In this document: in pieces, positions 10,548 through 19,064 of the stretch | Numbering within the stretch: position 1 is the stretch's first letter | How the letters are laid out: the number at the start of each line of letters is the position of its first letter | Source of the DNA: Paraburkholderia sabiae | GTDB lineage: Bacteria > Pseudomonadota > Gammaproteobacteria > Burkholderiales > Burkholderiaceae | DNA: 64,000 nt | Reading direction: 5' to 3' | Assembly (NCBI RefSeq): GCF_030412785.1 | Contig: NZ_CP125296.1 | Coordinates: 496,001 to 560,000 of the forward strand | The notes under the pieces: generated by a model | The model's input: only the letters and a program-made list of their open reading frames with translations | The model's database searches: none | What the model was told of the DNA's origin: nothing | Made by a program: the position numbers and the translations under genes

Positions 10548-11822
10548 ATGAAACTCGACTCCTACTGGCTCGACACCGCACCCGCCGGCATGCCGGCGAG
10601 CGAAGGGCCCGTCGAAGGCTATGTCGACGTCGCCGTGATCGGCGGCGGCTTCACCGGGTTGTCCGCAGCGCTCGCGCTAGGCAAACGCGGTGCCTCGGTG
10701 ACTGTGCTCGACGCGGGGCGCATCGGCGGCGGCGCATCGGGACGCAATGGCGGCCAGTGCAATACGGGCGTCGCGCAGGACTATTCGGCGCTGCGCGCGC
10801 AACTGGGCGTCGAGCGTGCGCAGGGCTGCTATCGCGCGTATGCGGCTGCTGTGGATACCGTCGAGCGGCTCATTCGCGAAGAGCAGATGGATTGCGACTA
10901 TCTCGCGTCGGGCAAGCTGAAGCTCGCCGCGAAGCCGCATCATCTCGCGCACCTTGAGCAGACGGCGGAACTGATTCGCCGCGAAGTCGATCCCGATGTC
11001 GAGATCATTTCGCGCGAGCGTATTTGCGGCGAAGTCGAATCGGACAGTTTCTTTGGCGGCCTGCTGCAAAAGCGCGGCGGCCAGATGCATATGGGCAAAT
11101 TCGCGGCGGGACTCGCGAACGCTGCGGTGCGCAATGGCGCGCGTCTGTTCGAGCATGCCACCGTCACGTCGATCGACAAGGATCGCGGCGCGTACCGCAT
11201 CGAAACGGCGCGCGGCACGCTGCGCGCACAGCAGGTGCTGATCGCAACGGGGCCGTCGCGGCATGGACCGTTCGGCTGGTATCGGCGCAGGCTCGCGCCC
11301 GTGGGTTCGTTCATCGTTGTGACGGAGCCGTTGCCCGCCGATCAGCTTGCGCGTCTCTTGCCGCAGCGCCGCTCGTACACGACGAGCCGCCTGATGCACA
11401 ACTACTTCCGCGTGACGCCCGACTCGCGTCTGCTGTTCGGCGGACGCGCGCGCTTCACCGCTTCCGAACAACCGTCCGATGAGAAGAGCGGCCGCATCCT
11501 GCAGGCGAATCTCGCGCAGACGTTTCCTTCTCTCGCGGATGCGCGCATCGACTATTGCTGGGGCGGACTCGTCGACATCACGGCGGACCGCTTGCCGCGC
11601 GCGGGACAGCATGACGGCATCTACTTTTCGATGGGCTATAGCGGGCACGGCACGCAGATGTCGACGCATATGGGCCAGGTGATGGCCGACGTAATCGGCG
11701 GCAATGCGGCAGCGAACCCCTGGCGCGATTTCGATTGGCCCGCGATTCCGGGGCACACAGGCAAGCCGTGGTTTCTGCCGCTCGTCGGCGCGTACTACCA
11801 GATCAAAGACGTTTTCTACTGA
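10548..11822 (+). CDS. DAO-family FAD oxidoreductase (gamma-glutamylputrescine oxidase-like)
   Basis: A 424-residue flavoprotein. The N-terminal dinucleotide fold reads VAVIGGGFTGLSAALALGKR, followed by GGGASGRNGGQCNTG, a second FAD contact typical of the PuuB/ordL group. Near the C-terminus, FSMGYSGHGTQMSTHMGQVM is the conserved FAD-ribityl region. The enzyme probably oxidises a secondary or primary amine, releasing an aldehyde for the dehydrogenase at 8132. A short tandem repeat (ACGTTGCATCT/ACGTTGCATTT, 11822-11843) follows it before the binding-protein gene. It is paralogous to the oxidase at 24142. Confidence 0.85.
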   Translation: MKLDSYWLDTAPAGMPASEGPVEGYVDVAVIGGGFTGLSAALALGKRGASVTVLDAGRIGGGASGRNGGQCNTGVAQDYSALRAQLGVERAQGCYRAYAAAVDTVERLIREEQMDCDYLASGKLKLAAKPHHLAHLEQTAELIRREVDPDVEIISRERICGEVESDSFFGGLLQKRGGQMHMGKFAAGLANAAVRNGARLFEHATVTSIDKDRGAYRIETARGTLRAQQVLIATGPSRHGPFGWYRRRLAPVGSFIVVTEPLPADQLARLLPQRRSYTTSRLMHNYFRVTPDSRLLFGGRARFTASEQPSDEKSGRILQANLAQTFPSLADARIDYCWGGLVDITADRLPRAGQHDGIYFSMGYSGHGTQMSTHMGQVMADVIGGNAAANPWRDFDWPAIPGHTGKPWFLPLVGAYYQIKDVFY

Positions 11823-11900
11823 CGTTGCATCTACGTTGCATTTACACAGACAGCCCGAAGCTGCCGAATTTCCCCATGACCATCTGACGCGGAGAGTTTC

Positions 11901-13523
11901 ATGAGCATCGATAAATCGCCTGAAGCAGTCGCCCACGCCGGCCTCCGGCTCGAAGAGTTGACGCGGCGCGGCGCCTCGCGACGCGACGTGCTGCGCGCGA
12001 TGGCCGCGGGCGGACTGATGTCGCTGACGGGCGCGGGCCTGCTGGCGACCAGCAGCGCCGCATTCGCCCAGCAGCAGGGCAAGCCGAAGCAGGGCGGGCG
12101 GATTCGCGTCGCGACGCAATCGGCGTCCGCCGCCGATACGCTCGATCCCGCGAAGGGCGCGCTCGGCACCGACTACGTGCGCGCGAACATGTTCTACAAC
12201 GGTCTGACGGAACTCGACTCGCATCTCGGCGCGAAGATGGCGCTGGCGGAATCGCTCGATACGAAAGATGCAACCGTGTGGGTCGTGAAGCTGCGCAGCG
12301 GCGTGCAGTTCCACGACGGCAAGTCGCTCACGCCGAACGACGTGATCTATTCGCTGATGCGTCACAAGGACCCCGCTGTCGCTTCGAAGGCGAAGACGCT
12401 CGCCGACCAGATCAAGGAAGCGAAAGCGACGGGCCCGAACGAAGTGACGATCACGCTCGAAGGCGCGAACGCCGATCTGCCTGTGATTCTCGCGACGTCG
12501 CACTTCCTCATCATCAAGGACGGCACAACCGACTTCAAGACGGCCATCGGCACGGGGCCGTTCAAGGTCAAGGAGTTCTCGCCGGGCGTGCGCACGGTCG
12601 GCGTGCGCAACGAGAAGTACTGGAAGCCGGGCATGCCGCATCTCGACGAAGTGGAGCTGATCGGCATCGGCGACGAATCGGCGCGCGTGAATGCGCTGCT
12701 GTCCGGCGACGTGCAACTGATCAACGCCGTGAGTCCGCGTTCGACTGCGCGCATCAAGGGCACGCCGGGTTTCTCCGTGCTGGAGACGAAGACGGGCCAA
12801 TACACGGACCTCATCATGCGCGACGAAGGCGGCATCACCGGCACGACGGACTTCCGCCGCGGCCTCACGCATCTGATGGATCGCGAGCAGATTCGCCGCG
12901 CCGTGTTTCTCGGCTATGGCGCGATCGGCAACGACCAGCCGATCGATCCGACCAACAAGTACTACCTGTCGGGTCTGCCGCAACGCGCGTTCGACCCGGA
13001 GAAGGCGAAGTTCTATTTCCAGAAAGCGAAGCTCGGCAGCGCGCCCGTGCAGTTGTACGCGTCGCCCGCTGCGGAAGGCTCCGTCGAAATGGCGATGCTG
13101 CTGCAACAGGTCGCGCCGCAAGCGGGCCTGAATCTGCAGGTGGTGCGCGTGCCTTCCGACGGCTACTGGTCGAATCACTGGATGAAGCATCCGCTCGGCT
13201 ACGGCAACATCAACGCGCGCCCGAGCGCCGATGTGCTGTTCACGCAGTTCTTCAAGTCAGATGCGCCGTGGAACGAGGCGAACTGGAAGAACCCGAAGTT
13301 CGATCAGATGCTGGTCGCCGCGCGCGGCGAACCCGACGACGCGAAGCGCAAGAAGATCTACGGCGACATGCAGCAGCTCGTGCATGAAGACGGCGGCATT
13401 GGCATTCCGATGTTCCAGAGTTCGCTCGATGCGCATTCATCGAAGCTCAAAGGCCTGAATTCGATTCCGCTCGCGGGCCTTGGCGGCTTCATGTTCGCGG
13501 AGAACGTCTGGCTCGAAGCCTGA
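11901..13523 (+). CDS. ABC transporter periplasmic binding protein, family 5 (peptide/opine type)
   Basis: A 540-residue DppA/OppA-like binding protein. The N-terminus carries a twin-arginine signal (SRRDVLRAMAAGGLMS) ending near AAFA, so it is probably exported folded by Tat. The domain starts at KQGGRIRVATQSASAADTLD; LRSGVQFHDGKSLTPNDVIYS is a family signature. Together with the two permeases and the fused ATPase that follow, it forms a complete dipeptide/opine-type importer. An intercistronic stem-loop follows the stop codon and should favour higher levels of this subunit. The ligand is unknown; opines, modified dipeptides or N-substituted amino acids fit the neighbouring oxidases. Confidence 0.9.
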   Translation: MSIDKSPEAVAHAGLRLEELTRRGASRRDVLRAMAAGGLMSLTGAGLLATSSAAFAQQQGKPKQGGRIRVATQSASAADTLDPAKGALGTDYVRANMFYNGLTELDSHLGAKMALAESLDTKDATVWVVKLRSGVQFHDGKSLTPNDVIYSLMRHKDPAVASKAKTLADQIKEAKATGPNEVTITLEGANADLPVILATSHFLIIKDGTTDFKTAIGTGPFKVKEFSPGVRTVGVRNEKYWKPGMPHLDEVELIGIGDESARVNALLSGDVQLINAVSPRSTARIKGTPGFSVLETKTGQYTDLIMRDEGGITGTTDFRRGLTHLMDREQIRRAVFLGYGAIGNDQPIDPTNKYYLSGLPQRAFDPEKAKFYFQKAKLGSAPVQLYASPAAEGSVEMAMLLQQVAPQAGLNLQVVRVPSDGYWSNHWMKHPLGYGNINARPSADVLFTQFFKSDAPWNEANWKNPKFDQMLVAARGEPDDAKRKKIYGDMQQLVHEDGGIGIPMFQSSLDAHSSKLKGLNSIPLAGLGGFMFAENVWLEA

Positions 13524-13540
13524 GTCCGCTTTGCCATCAC

Positions 13541-13564
13541 GCGTGCCGCCGATGTGCGGCACGC
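13541..13564 (+). promoter_or_regulatory. intercistronic stem-loop after the binding-protein gene
   Basis: A nine-bp perfect stem GCGTGCCGC / GCGGCACGC with a six-base loop lies 17 bases after the stop and 26 bases before the permease start. There is no T run. Such hairpins commonly protect the upstream message from 3' decay, giving excess binding protein over the membrane subunits. Confidence 0.6.
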
Positions 13565-13590
13565 GGCTTCGAAGAAGGAGGCGATATCCG

Positions 13591-14547
13591 ATGAAAGCTC
13601 ACGCGCAACGACTCATCGCCGCGCGCCTCGGTCTCGCGTTGCTGACGCTGCTGCTGGTGTCGGCGATCGTGTTCGCGATCACGGGACTATTGCCCGGCGA
13701 TGCAGCGCAACAGGCGCTCGGTCAGGCTGCGACGCCCGAACAGGTCGCGGCTTTGCGTCACCAGTTCGGCCTCGATCAGCCTGCGTTGCAGCGCTATGTG
13801 CAGTGGCTCATGCATGTGGTGAGCGGCAACTTCGGCACATCGCTGTCGAACAACATGCCCGTCAGCGAACTGATCGCGACGCGTCTGCCGAACTCGCTCG
13901 TGCTGGCCGGACTGACTGCTTTGGTGTCGGTTCCTGTCGCGCTCGTGATCGGTATTCTGTCCGCGATGTTTCGCGGTTCGCTGCTCGATCGCGTGCTCAA
14001 TGTGCTGACGTTGTCGACGGTGGCCGTGCCCGAGTTTCTGATCGCGACCATCGCCGTGCTCGTGTTTGCAGTGAAGCTGCGCTGGCTGCCCGCGCTGTCG
14101 TATCTGTCGGAGGTGACGTCGTTCGGCGCGTTGCTGCGCATCTACGCGATGCCCGTGATGACGCTGTGCTGCGTGATCGTCGCGCAGATGGCGCGCATGA
14201 CGCGCGCGGCCGTGCTCGATCAGCTGAATGCATCGTATGTCGAAATGGCCTTGCTGAAGGGCGCATCGCCGATGCGCATCGTATTGCGTCACGTGCTGCC
14301 CAATACGATCGGTCCGATCGCCAATGCCGTCGCGTTGAGCCTGTCGTATCTGTTCGGCGGCGTGGTGATCGTCGAGTCGATCTTCAACTATCCGGGGCTC
14401 GCGAGCCTGATGGTCGATGCCGTCACGAACCGCGACATGCCGCTCGTGCAAGGCTGCGTGATGGTGTTCTGTGCAGCGTATCTCGCGCTCGTGCTGATCG
14501 CCGACCTGTGTCAAATCATCTCCAACCCGAGGCTGCGTCAACGATGA
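13591..14547 (+). CDS. ABC transporter permease 1 (DppB type)
   Basis: A 318-residue inner-membrane permease with about six membrane helices. Its N-terminus (LIAARLGLALLTLLLVSAIVFAITGLLPGD) and the cytoplasmic EAA loop (MALLKGASPMRIVLRHVLPN) match DppB. ATG 13591 has a GAAGGAGG site; earlier in-frame starts do not. It overlaps the next permease by four bases (ATGA), so the two are translationally coupled. Confidence 0.9.
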   Translation: MKAHAQRLIAARLGLALLTLLLVSAIVFAITGLLPGDAAQQALGQAATPEQVAALRHQFGLDQPALQRYVQWLMHVVSGNFGTSLSNNMPVSELIATRLPNSLVLAGLTALVSVPVALVIGILSAMFRGSLLDRVLNVLTLSTVAVPEFLIATIAVLVFAVKLRWLPALSYLSEVTSFGALLRIYAMPVMTLCCVIVAQMARMTRAAVLDQLNASYVEMALLKGASPMRIVLRHVLPNTIGPIANAVALSLSYLFGGVVIVESIFNYPGLASLMVDAVTNRDMPLVQGCVMVFCAAYLALVLIADLCQIISNPRLRQR

Positions 14548-15503
14548 ACCGACCCGCCACATCTCACGCGACCACCGTTCTCTACGCGACGCCCGACGAA
14601 GACGGCAAGCCTTGCGCCGACGCTCGTCAGGAAGACGTCTCCGTCGAAACGCAAGTCGTGAAGCACAGTGCGTTGCGCCGCCTCTTGAACCGTTTCTCGT
14701 TGCTCGGTCTGATCGGTCTCACGCTCGTCGTGTTCTGGCTTTGCGTCGCGTTCATCGGGCCACTGGTTGCGCCATACAAGGGCGGCGCAGTGACGTCGAC
14801 GGAAATCTTCGGCTTGTATAGCGCTGCGCATCCGCTCGGCACCGACTACCTGGGACGCGACATGCTGAGCCGCGTGCTGTACGGCACGCAGTACACGGTC
14901 GGACTTGCGCTGGCATCGACGGTGCTCGCGAGTTGCATCGGCACGTTCTTCGGACTCGTCGCGGCTGTGTCCGGACGCTGGGTCGATGAAATTCTCAGCC
15001 GTCTGTTCGACGCGCTGATCTCGATTCCGAGCAAGGTACTCGCGCTCGTCGTGATCGCGGCGTTCGGCTCATCGGTGCCGATGCTCATTATGGTCGCTGC
15101 GCTTGCGTACATTCCCGGCGCATTCCGCATCTCGCGCTCGCTTGCGGTCAACCTGATGACGCTCGAATACGTGCAGGTCGCGAAGGCGCGCGGCGAAGGG
15201 CTCTTTTATATCGCGCGCGTCGAAGTGCTGCCGAACATGATTCATCCGATGCTCGCGGACTTCGGCTTGCGCTTCGTGTTCATCGTGCTGCTGCTTTCGG
15301 GTTTGAGCTTCCTTGGACTCGGCGTGCAGCCGCCGAATGCGGACTGGGGCTCGCTCGTGCGCGAGAACATCGGCGGTCTCGCGGAGGGCGCGCCCGCCGT
15401 GCTGATGCCCGCTGTCGCGATCGCCACGCTGACGGTCGGCGTGAATCTCTTGATCGACAGTCTGCGCCGTCACGGCGCGCGCGCGCACGGAGGCCGTCAA
15501 TGA
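14544..15503 (+). CDS. ABC transporter permease 2 (DppC type)
   Basis: A 319-residue permease. About 50 cytoplasmic residues precede the first helix (LLGLIGLTLVVFWLCVAFIG). HPLGTDYLGRDMLSRVLYGT is the DppC hallmark, and the EAA loop is VAKARGEGLFYIARVEVLPN. The start codon overlaps the stop of permease 1, and its own stop overlaps the start of the ATPase gene, both by four bases. It pairs with permease 1 as the heterodimeric channel of the importer. Confidence 0.9.
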   Translation: MNRPATSHATTVLYATPDEDGKPCADARQEDVSVETQVVKHSALRRLLNRFSLLGLIGLTLVVFWLCVAFIGPLVAPYKGGAVTSTEIFGLYSAAHPLGTDYLGRDMLSRVLYGTQYTVGLALASTVLASCIGTFFGLVAAVSGRWVDEILSRLFDALISIPSKVLALVVIAAFGSSVPMLIMVAALAYIPGAFRISRSLAVNLMTLEYVQVAKARGEGLFYIARVEVLPNMIHPMLADFGLRFVFIVLLLSGLSFLGLGVQPPNADWGSLVRENIGGLAEGAPAVLMPAVAIATLTVGVNLLIDSLRRHGARAHGGRQ

Positions 15504-17329
15504 ACATGATCGAAGTGAAAGACCTGCGCGTGGTCGCGGGCACGGCGCCCGATCCCGTCGTGCATATTGTGAAGGGTGTCGACTTCACGGTGAAGAAGGG
15601 CGAAGTGCTCGCGCTGATCGGCGAGTCGGGTTCGGGCAAGACGACGATCGCGTTGTCGCTGCTCGGTCACGCGCGCGGCGGCTGCTCGATTGCGGGCGGC
15701 ACTGTGAAAATCGGCGGCGTGGACGTGTTGGCGCTCGACGATAACGAACGGCGCGCGCTGCGCGCGCGTACCGTCGCGTATGTTGCGCAGAGTGCGTCGG
15801 CGGGCTTCAATCCGGCTCGCACGATCATGGATCAGGTGACGGAGCCCGCGCTGCTGCACAAGCTGATGACACCCGCCGACGCGCGCAAGAAAGCCGTCGA
15901 TCTGTTCCGTGCTCTCGCACTGCCTTCGCCGGAGACGATCGGTACACGCTATCCGCATCAGGTGTCGGGCGGGCAGTTGCAGCGTTTGATGGCGGCGATG
16001 GCGCTGATCACCGATCCCGCTGTCGTCGTGTTCGACGAGCCGACGACGGCGCTCGACGTGACCACGCAGATCGAAGTGCTTGCCGCGTTCAAGCGCGTGG
16101 TCCGCGAACTCGGCACGACGGCCGTGTACGTGTCGCACGATCTTGCCGTGGTCGCGCAGATGGCGGATCGCATCGTCGTGCTCAACGGCGGCCTGGTGCG
16201 CGAAAACGGCACGACGGCACAAGTGCTCGATGCACCCGCCGACGAATACACGCAGCAATTGCTCGCAGCAACGCGTCGCCCGGAGCCCGAGCTTGCATCG
16301 ACGGTTGCCGACGATCCGCCGCCGCTGCTCGAAATCCGCAACCTGAGCGCGGGCTACGGACGCATCGATTCGAACGGCGTACCCGCCGTACGCGTGCTCG
16401 ACGACGTGAGCCTGAAGATCGCGCGCGGCTGCACGCTCGGCGTGATCGGCGAATCGGGTTCGGGCAAGACGACGCTGGCGCGCGTGGTGGCAGGGCTGGT
16501 CGATCGCGCGCACGGCGACGTGCTGCTCGACGGCAAGCCGCTACCCGCGAAGCTCTCCGAGCGCACGCTCGATCAGTATCGTCGCGTGCAGATCGTGTTC
16601 CAGAACGCCGACACCGCGCTCAATCCGAGCCGCACGATCGCCGACATTCTCGCGCGTCCGATGAACTTCTATCACGGCCTGCGCGGCGCGGCTGCGCAGA
16701 AGCGGATGCTCGAACTGCTCGATCTCGTGAAGCTGCCTGCGTCGGTGGCGAAGCGTCAGCCGGGCGGTTTGTCGGGCGGACAGAAGCAGCGCGTGAACCT
16801 GGCGCGCGCGCTCGCCGCGAACCCCGCGCTGATTCTCTGCGACGAAGTGACGTCCGCGCTCGATACCGTGGTCGGCGCGGCGATCCTCGATCTGCTCGGC
16901 GAATTGCGGCGCGAACTCGGCGTGTCGTACATGTTCATCAGCCACGACATTTCGACGGTGCGCGCGATCTGCGATGAAGTGATCGTGCTGTATGCCGGGC
17001 AGTGTGTCGAAGCGGGCCAGCGCGATGCGCTCGCGGCGCCGCCGTATCACCCGTACACGGGCTTGCTGGTCGATTCGGTGCCAGCATTGCGGCCCGGCTG
17101 GCTCGACTCGCGGCGTGCGCTGACAGGCGGCGCGTTGCCCGCGATGGGACCGGCGAGCGATTCGAACGAGCTGTGCAGTTTCCGCGCGCGTTGTACGGCG
17201 CGGATCGATGGCAAGTGCAACGTCACGCCGCCTGCGATGAAGAAACTGCCGTCGGGCGCGGAGATTCGTTGTCATCACTCGGCAGAAGAACTGATCCGGA
17301 TGCAGACCGCCGAGACGGTGGCCGCATGA
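15500..17329 (+). CDS. fused double ABC ATPase (DppD-DppF type)
   Basis: A 609-residue protein with two complete nucleotide-binding domains joined head to tail. Each has a Walker A GESGSGKTT, at about residues 41 and 319. Signatures are VSGGQLQR in the first half and LSGGQKQR in the second. Walker B segments are VVVFDEPTT and LILCDEVTS; in the second the usual Glu-Pro is Glu-Val. The C-terminal oligopeptide-transporter extension has the expected cysteines (ELCSFRARC...GKC). It powers the peptide-type importer. It overlaps the gene before it and the gene after it, each by four bases. Confidence 0.92.
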   Translation: MNMIEVKDLRVVAGTAPDPVVHIVKGVDFTVKKGEVLALIGESGSGKTTIALSLLGHARGGCSIAGGTVKIGGVDVLALDDNERRALRARTVAYVAQSASAGFNPARTIMDQVTEPALLHKLMTPADARKKAVDLFRALALPSPETIGTRYPHQVSGGQLQRLMAAMALITDPAVVVFDEPTTALDVTTQIEVLAAFKRVVRELGTTAVYVSHDLAVVAQMADRIVVLNGGLVRENGTTAQVLDAPADEYTQQLLAATRRPEPELASTVADDPPPLLEIRNLSAGYGRIDSNGVPAVRVLDDVSLKIARGCTLGVIGESGSGKTTLARVVAGLVDRAHGDVLLDGKPLPAKLSERTLDQYRRVQIVFQNADTALNPSRTIADILARPMNFYHGLRGAAAQKRMLELLDLVKLPASVAKRQPGGLSGGQKQRVNLARALAANPALILCDEVTSALDTVVGAAILDLLGELRRELGVSYMFISHDISTVRAICDEVIVLYAGQCVEAGQRDALAAPPYHPYTGLLVDSVPALRPGWLDSRRALTGGALPAMGPASDSNELCSFRARCTARIDGKCNVTPPAMKKLPSGAEIRCHHSAEELIRMQTAETVAA

Positions 17330-17646
17330 ACGCGCGCTTCGTGAGAGTGGCGGAAACGGCACGCGAGACGTTCGACATCACTGTCGACGGCGCGGTCACG
17401 CAAGCATCGGAAGGCGACACGTTGATGGTCGCATTGCTGACCACGCACGACACGTTGCGCGATTCCGAATTCGGCGACGGCCGACGCGCGGGCTTCTGCC
17501 TGATGGGCGCGTGCCAGGACTGCTGGGTCTGGACGTCGGAAGGCGAGCGCGTACGCGCGTGCACGACGCCCGCTGCGCCGGGCATGTCGATCGTGACGCG
17601 CATGGCGCTTGCCGGGGAGGGCGTATGGCCGCGCAGCGGGACGTGA
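17326..17646 (+). CDS. (2Fe-2S) subunit of an HcnABC/opine oxidase-like complex
   Basis: A 106-residue ferredoxin-like protein of the Fer2_4 type. The cluster ligands are Cys58, Cys63, Cys66 and Cys79 in GFCLMGACQDCWVW...RACT. Proteins of this type are the small subunit of hydrogen cyanide synthase, opine oxidases and D-hydroxyproline dehydrogenases, where they relay electrons between two flavin subunits. The start ATG overlaps the ATPase stop (ATGA). The gene's end overlaps the next start by 22 bases. Membership of the complex follows from gene order; the substrate is unknown. Confidence 0.85.
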   Translation: MNARFVRVAETARETFDITVDGAVTQASEGDTLMVALLTTHDTLRDSEFGDGRRAGFCLMGACQDCWVWTSEGERVRACTTPAAPGMSIVTRMALAGEGVWPRSGT

Positions 17647-19064
17647 AGCAGCTGAAGGTGATCGTGATCGGCGCGGGGCCGGCGGGTGTGCACGCGGCGC
17701 AGGCTCTCGTCGAAGCGGGATTGCGTCCGACCGTCATTGATGAAGGCCGGCGCGATGGCGGTCAGATTTATCGACGGCAGCCGGAAGGGTTTTCGCGTTC
17801 GTATGAAACGCTGTATGGAACGGAGGCGGCGCGGGCGGAATCGCTGCATCGCGACTTCGATGCGTTGCGTGCGCGGATCGACTATCTGCCTGAGACGCTG
17901 GTCTGGAATATTGCGCAGAAGACTGTGCACGTCGTAAGCGGCTCGCGCTACGACGAACTCGCGTTCGATGCATTGATCATCTGCAGCGGCGCGACCGATC
18001 GCTTGATGCCCGTTCCGGGTTGGCATCACGCGGGCACGTTCAGTCTCGGCGGCGCGCAGGTCGCTTTGAAATCGCAGGGCTGCGCGATTGGCGCGCGCGT
18101 TGTGATGATGGGAACAGGTCCGCTGCTGTATCTGGTTGCCGCGCAATACGTGAAGGCGGGCGCGACTGTGAGTGCCGTGCTCGACACGTCGACGTTGGCG
18201 CAACGCATGCGTGCGTTGCCGCAATTGCTTGCCATACCGCGCGCGCTGCGCAACGGTATCGCGCTGATGAGTGTGTTGCGGCACGCGCGCGTGCCGGTCC
18301 ATCGCGGCGTGACGCCGCTTGCAATCGATGGTTCTTCAGAGCATGGCGTGACGGGCGTTCGCGTGAAGCTCGCGAACGACGCGACGCTCGATGTGAATTG
18401 CGATGCCATCGCGCTCGGTTATCACTTGCGTCCGGAAACACAGCTTGCCGATCTCGCGGGCTGCGAGTTCCGTTTCGACAATGCGACGCAAACGTGGCTG
18501 CCGCATATCGACACGGATGGCCGCAGCAGTGTCGCAGGCGTTTATCTGGCCGGCGATGGGGCGCGCGTGCGCGGCGCGGATGCTGCGGAGCGCGCGGGGC
18601 GGCTTGCTGCGCTGGCAGCATTGCGCGATGTGGGTGTCGAACGTGAAGGAGCGGCATCGTTGCGTACCGAACTCGCGCGCTATACGCGATTCGCTGCGGG
18701 CTTGCGTACGGCGTTTCCGTGGCCTGCGCGGATTGCGGCTTCTTTGCCCGACGAGACCATCGTATGTCGCTGCGAGGCCATCACAGCGGGCGAATTGCGG
18801 CACGTCGTGCGCGAGATGGGCGCGACAGAAGCGAATCGCGCGAAGGCGTTTTCGCGTGTCGGCATGGGGCGTTGTCAGGGCCGATTCTGCGCGCATGCAG
18901 GGGCCGAAGTGATTGCAGCGGAAGCGCGTGTGCCGCTCGAAGCGGTCGGCCGTCTGCGCGGCCAGGCGCCCGTGAAGCCGCTACCGATGGCTATCACGCC
19001 TGTTCACACGCCTTCCCGCGTCTGCGAAGCTGCGGACAGTTGCGCACAGGAGTACAGCGAATGA
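17625..19064 (+). CDS. FAD/NAD-binding subunit with C-terminal (2Fe-2S) BFD-like domain (HcnB-like)
   Basis: A 479-residue pyridine-nucleotide-disulfide-type flavoprotein. The N-terminal fold is VIVIGAGPAGVHAAQALVEAG, a second dinucleotide fold contains GARVVMMGTGPLLYL, and a Cys-rich BFD-like segment near the end reads CRCEAI...GRCQGRFC. ATG 17625 follows GGGGAGG at 17614-17620. This is the middle subunit of HcnABC/opine-oxidase-like enzymes and likely passes electrons to the respiratory chain. It overlaps the (2Fe-2S) gene by 22 bases and the third subunit by four. Confidence 0.88.
   Translation: MAAQRDVKQLKVIVIGAGPAGVHAAQALVEAGLRPTVIDEGRRDGGQIYRRQPEGFSRSYETLYGTEAARAESLHRDFDALRARIDYLPETLVWNIAQKTVHVVSGSRYDELAFDALIICSGATDRLMPVPGWHHAGTFSLGGAQVALKSQGCAIGARVVMMGTGPLLYLVAAQYVKAGATVSAVLDTSTLAQRMRALPQLLAIPRALRNGIALMSVLRHARVPVHRGVTPLAIDGSSEHGVTGVRVKLANDATLDVNCDAIALGYHLRPETQLADLAGCEFRFDNATQTWLPHIDTDGRSSVAGVYLAGDGARVRGADAAERAGRLAALAALRDVGVEREGAASLRTELARYTRFAAGLRTAFPWPARIAASLPDETIVCRCEAITAGELRHVVREMGATEANRAKAFSRVGMGRCQGRFCAHAGAEVIAAEARVPLEAVGRLRGQAPVKPLPMAITPVHTPSRVCEAADSCAQEYSE

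Noticed and set aside
10677..13190. 837-codon open frame on the minus strand opposite the DAO oxidase and binding-protein genes
   Set aside because: It is rich in Arg and His and has no domain; the plus-strand genes have clear families. It is a typical shadow of high-GC coding sequence.
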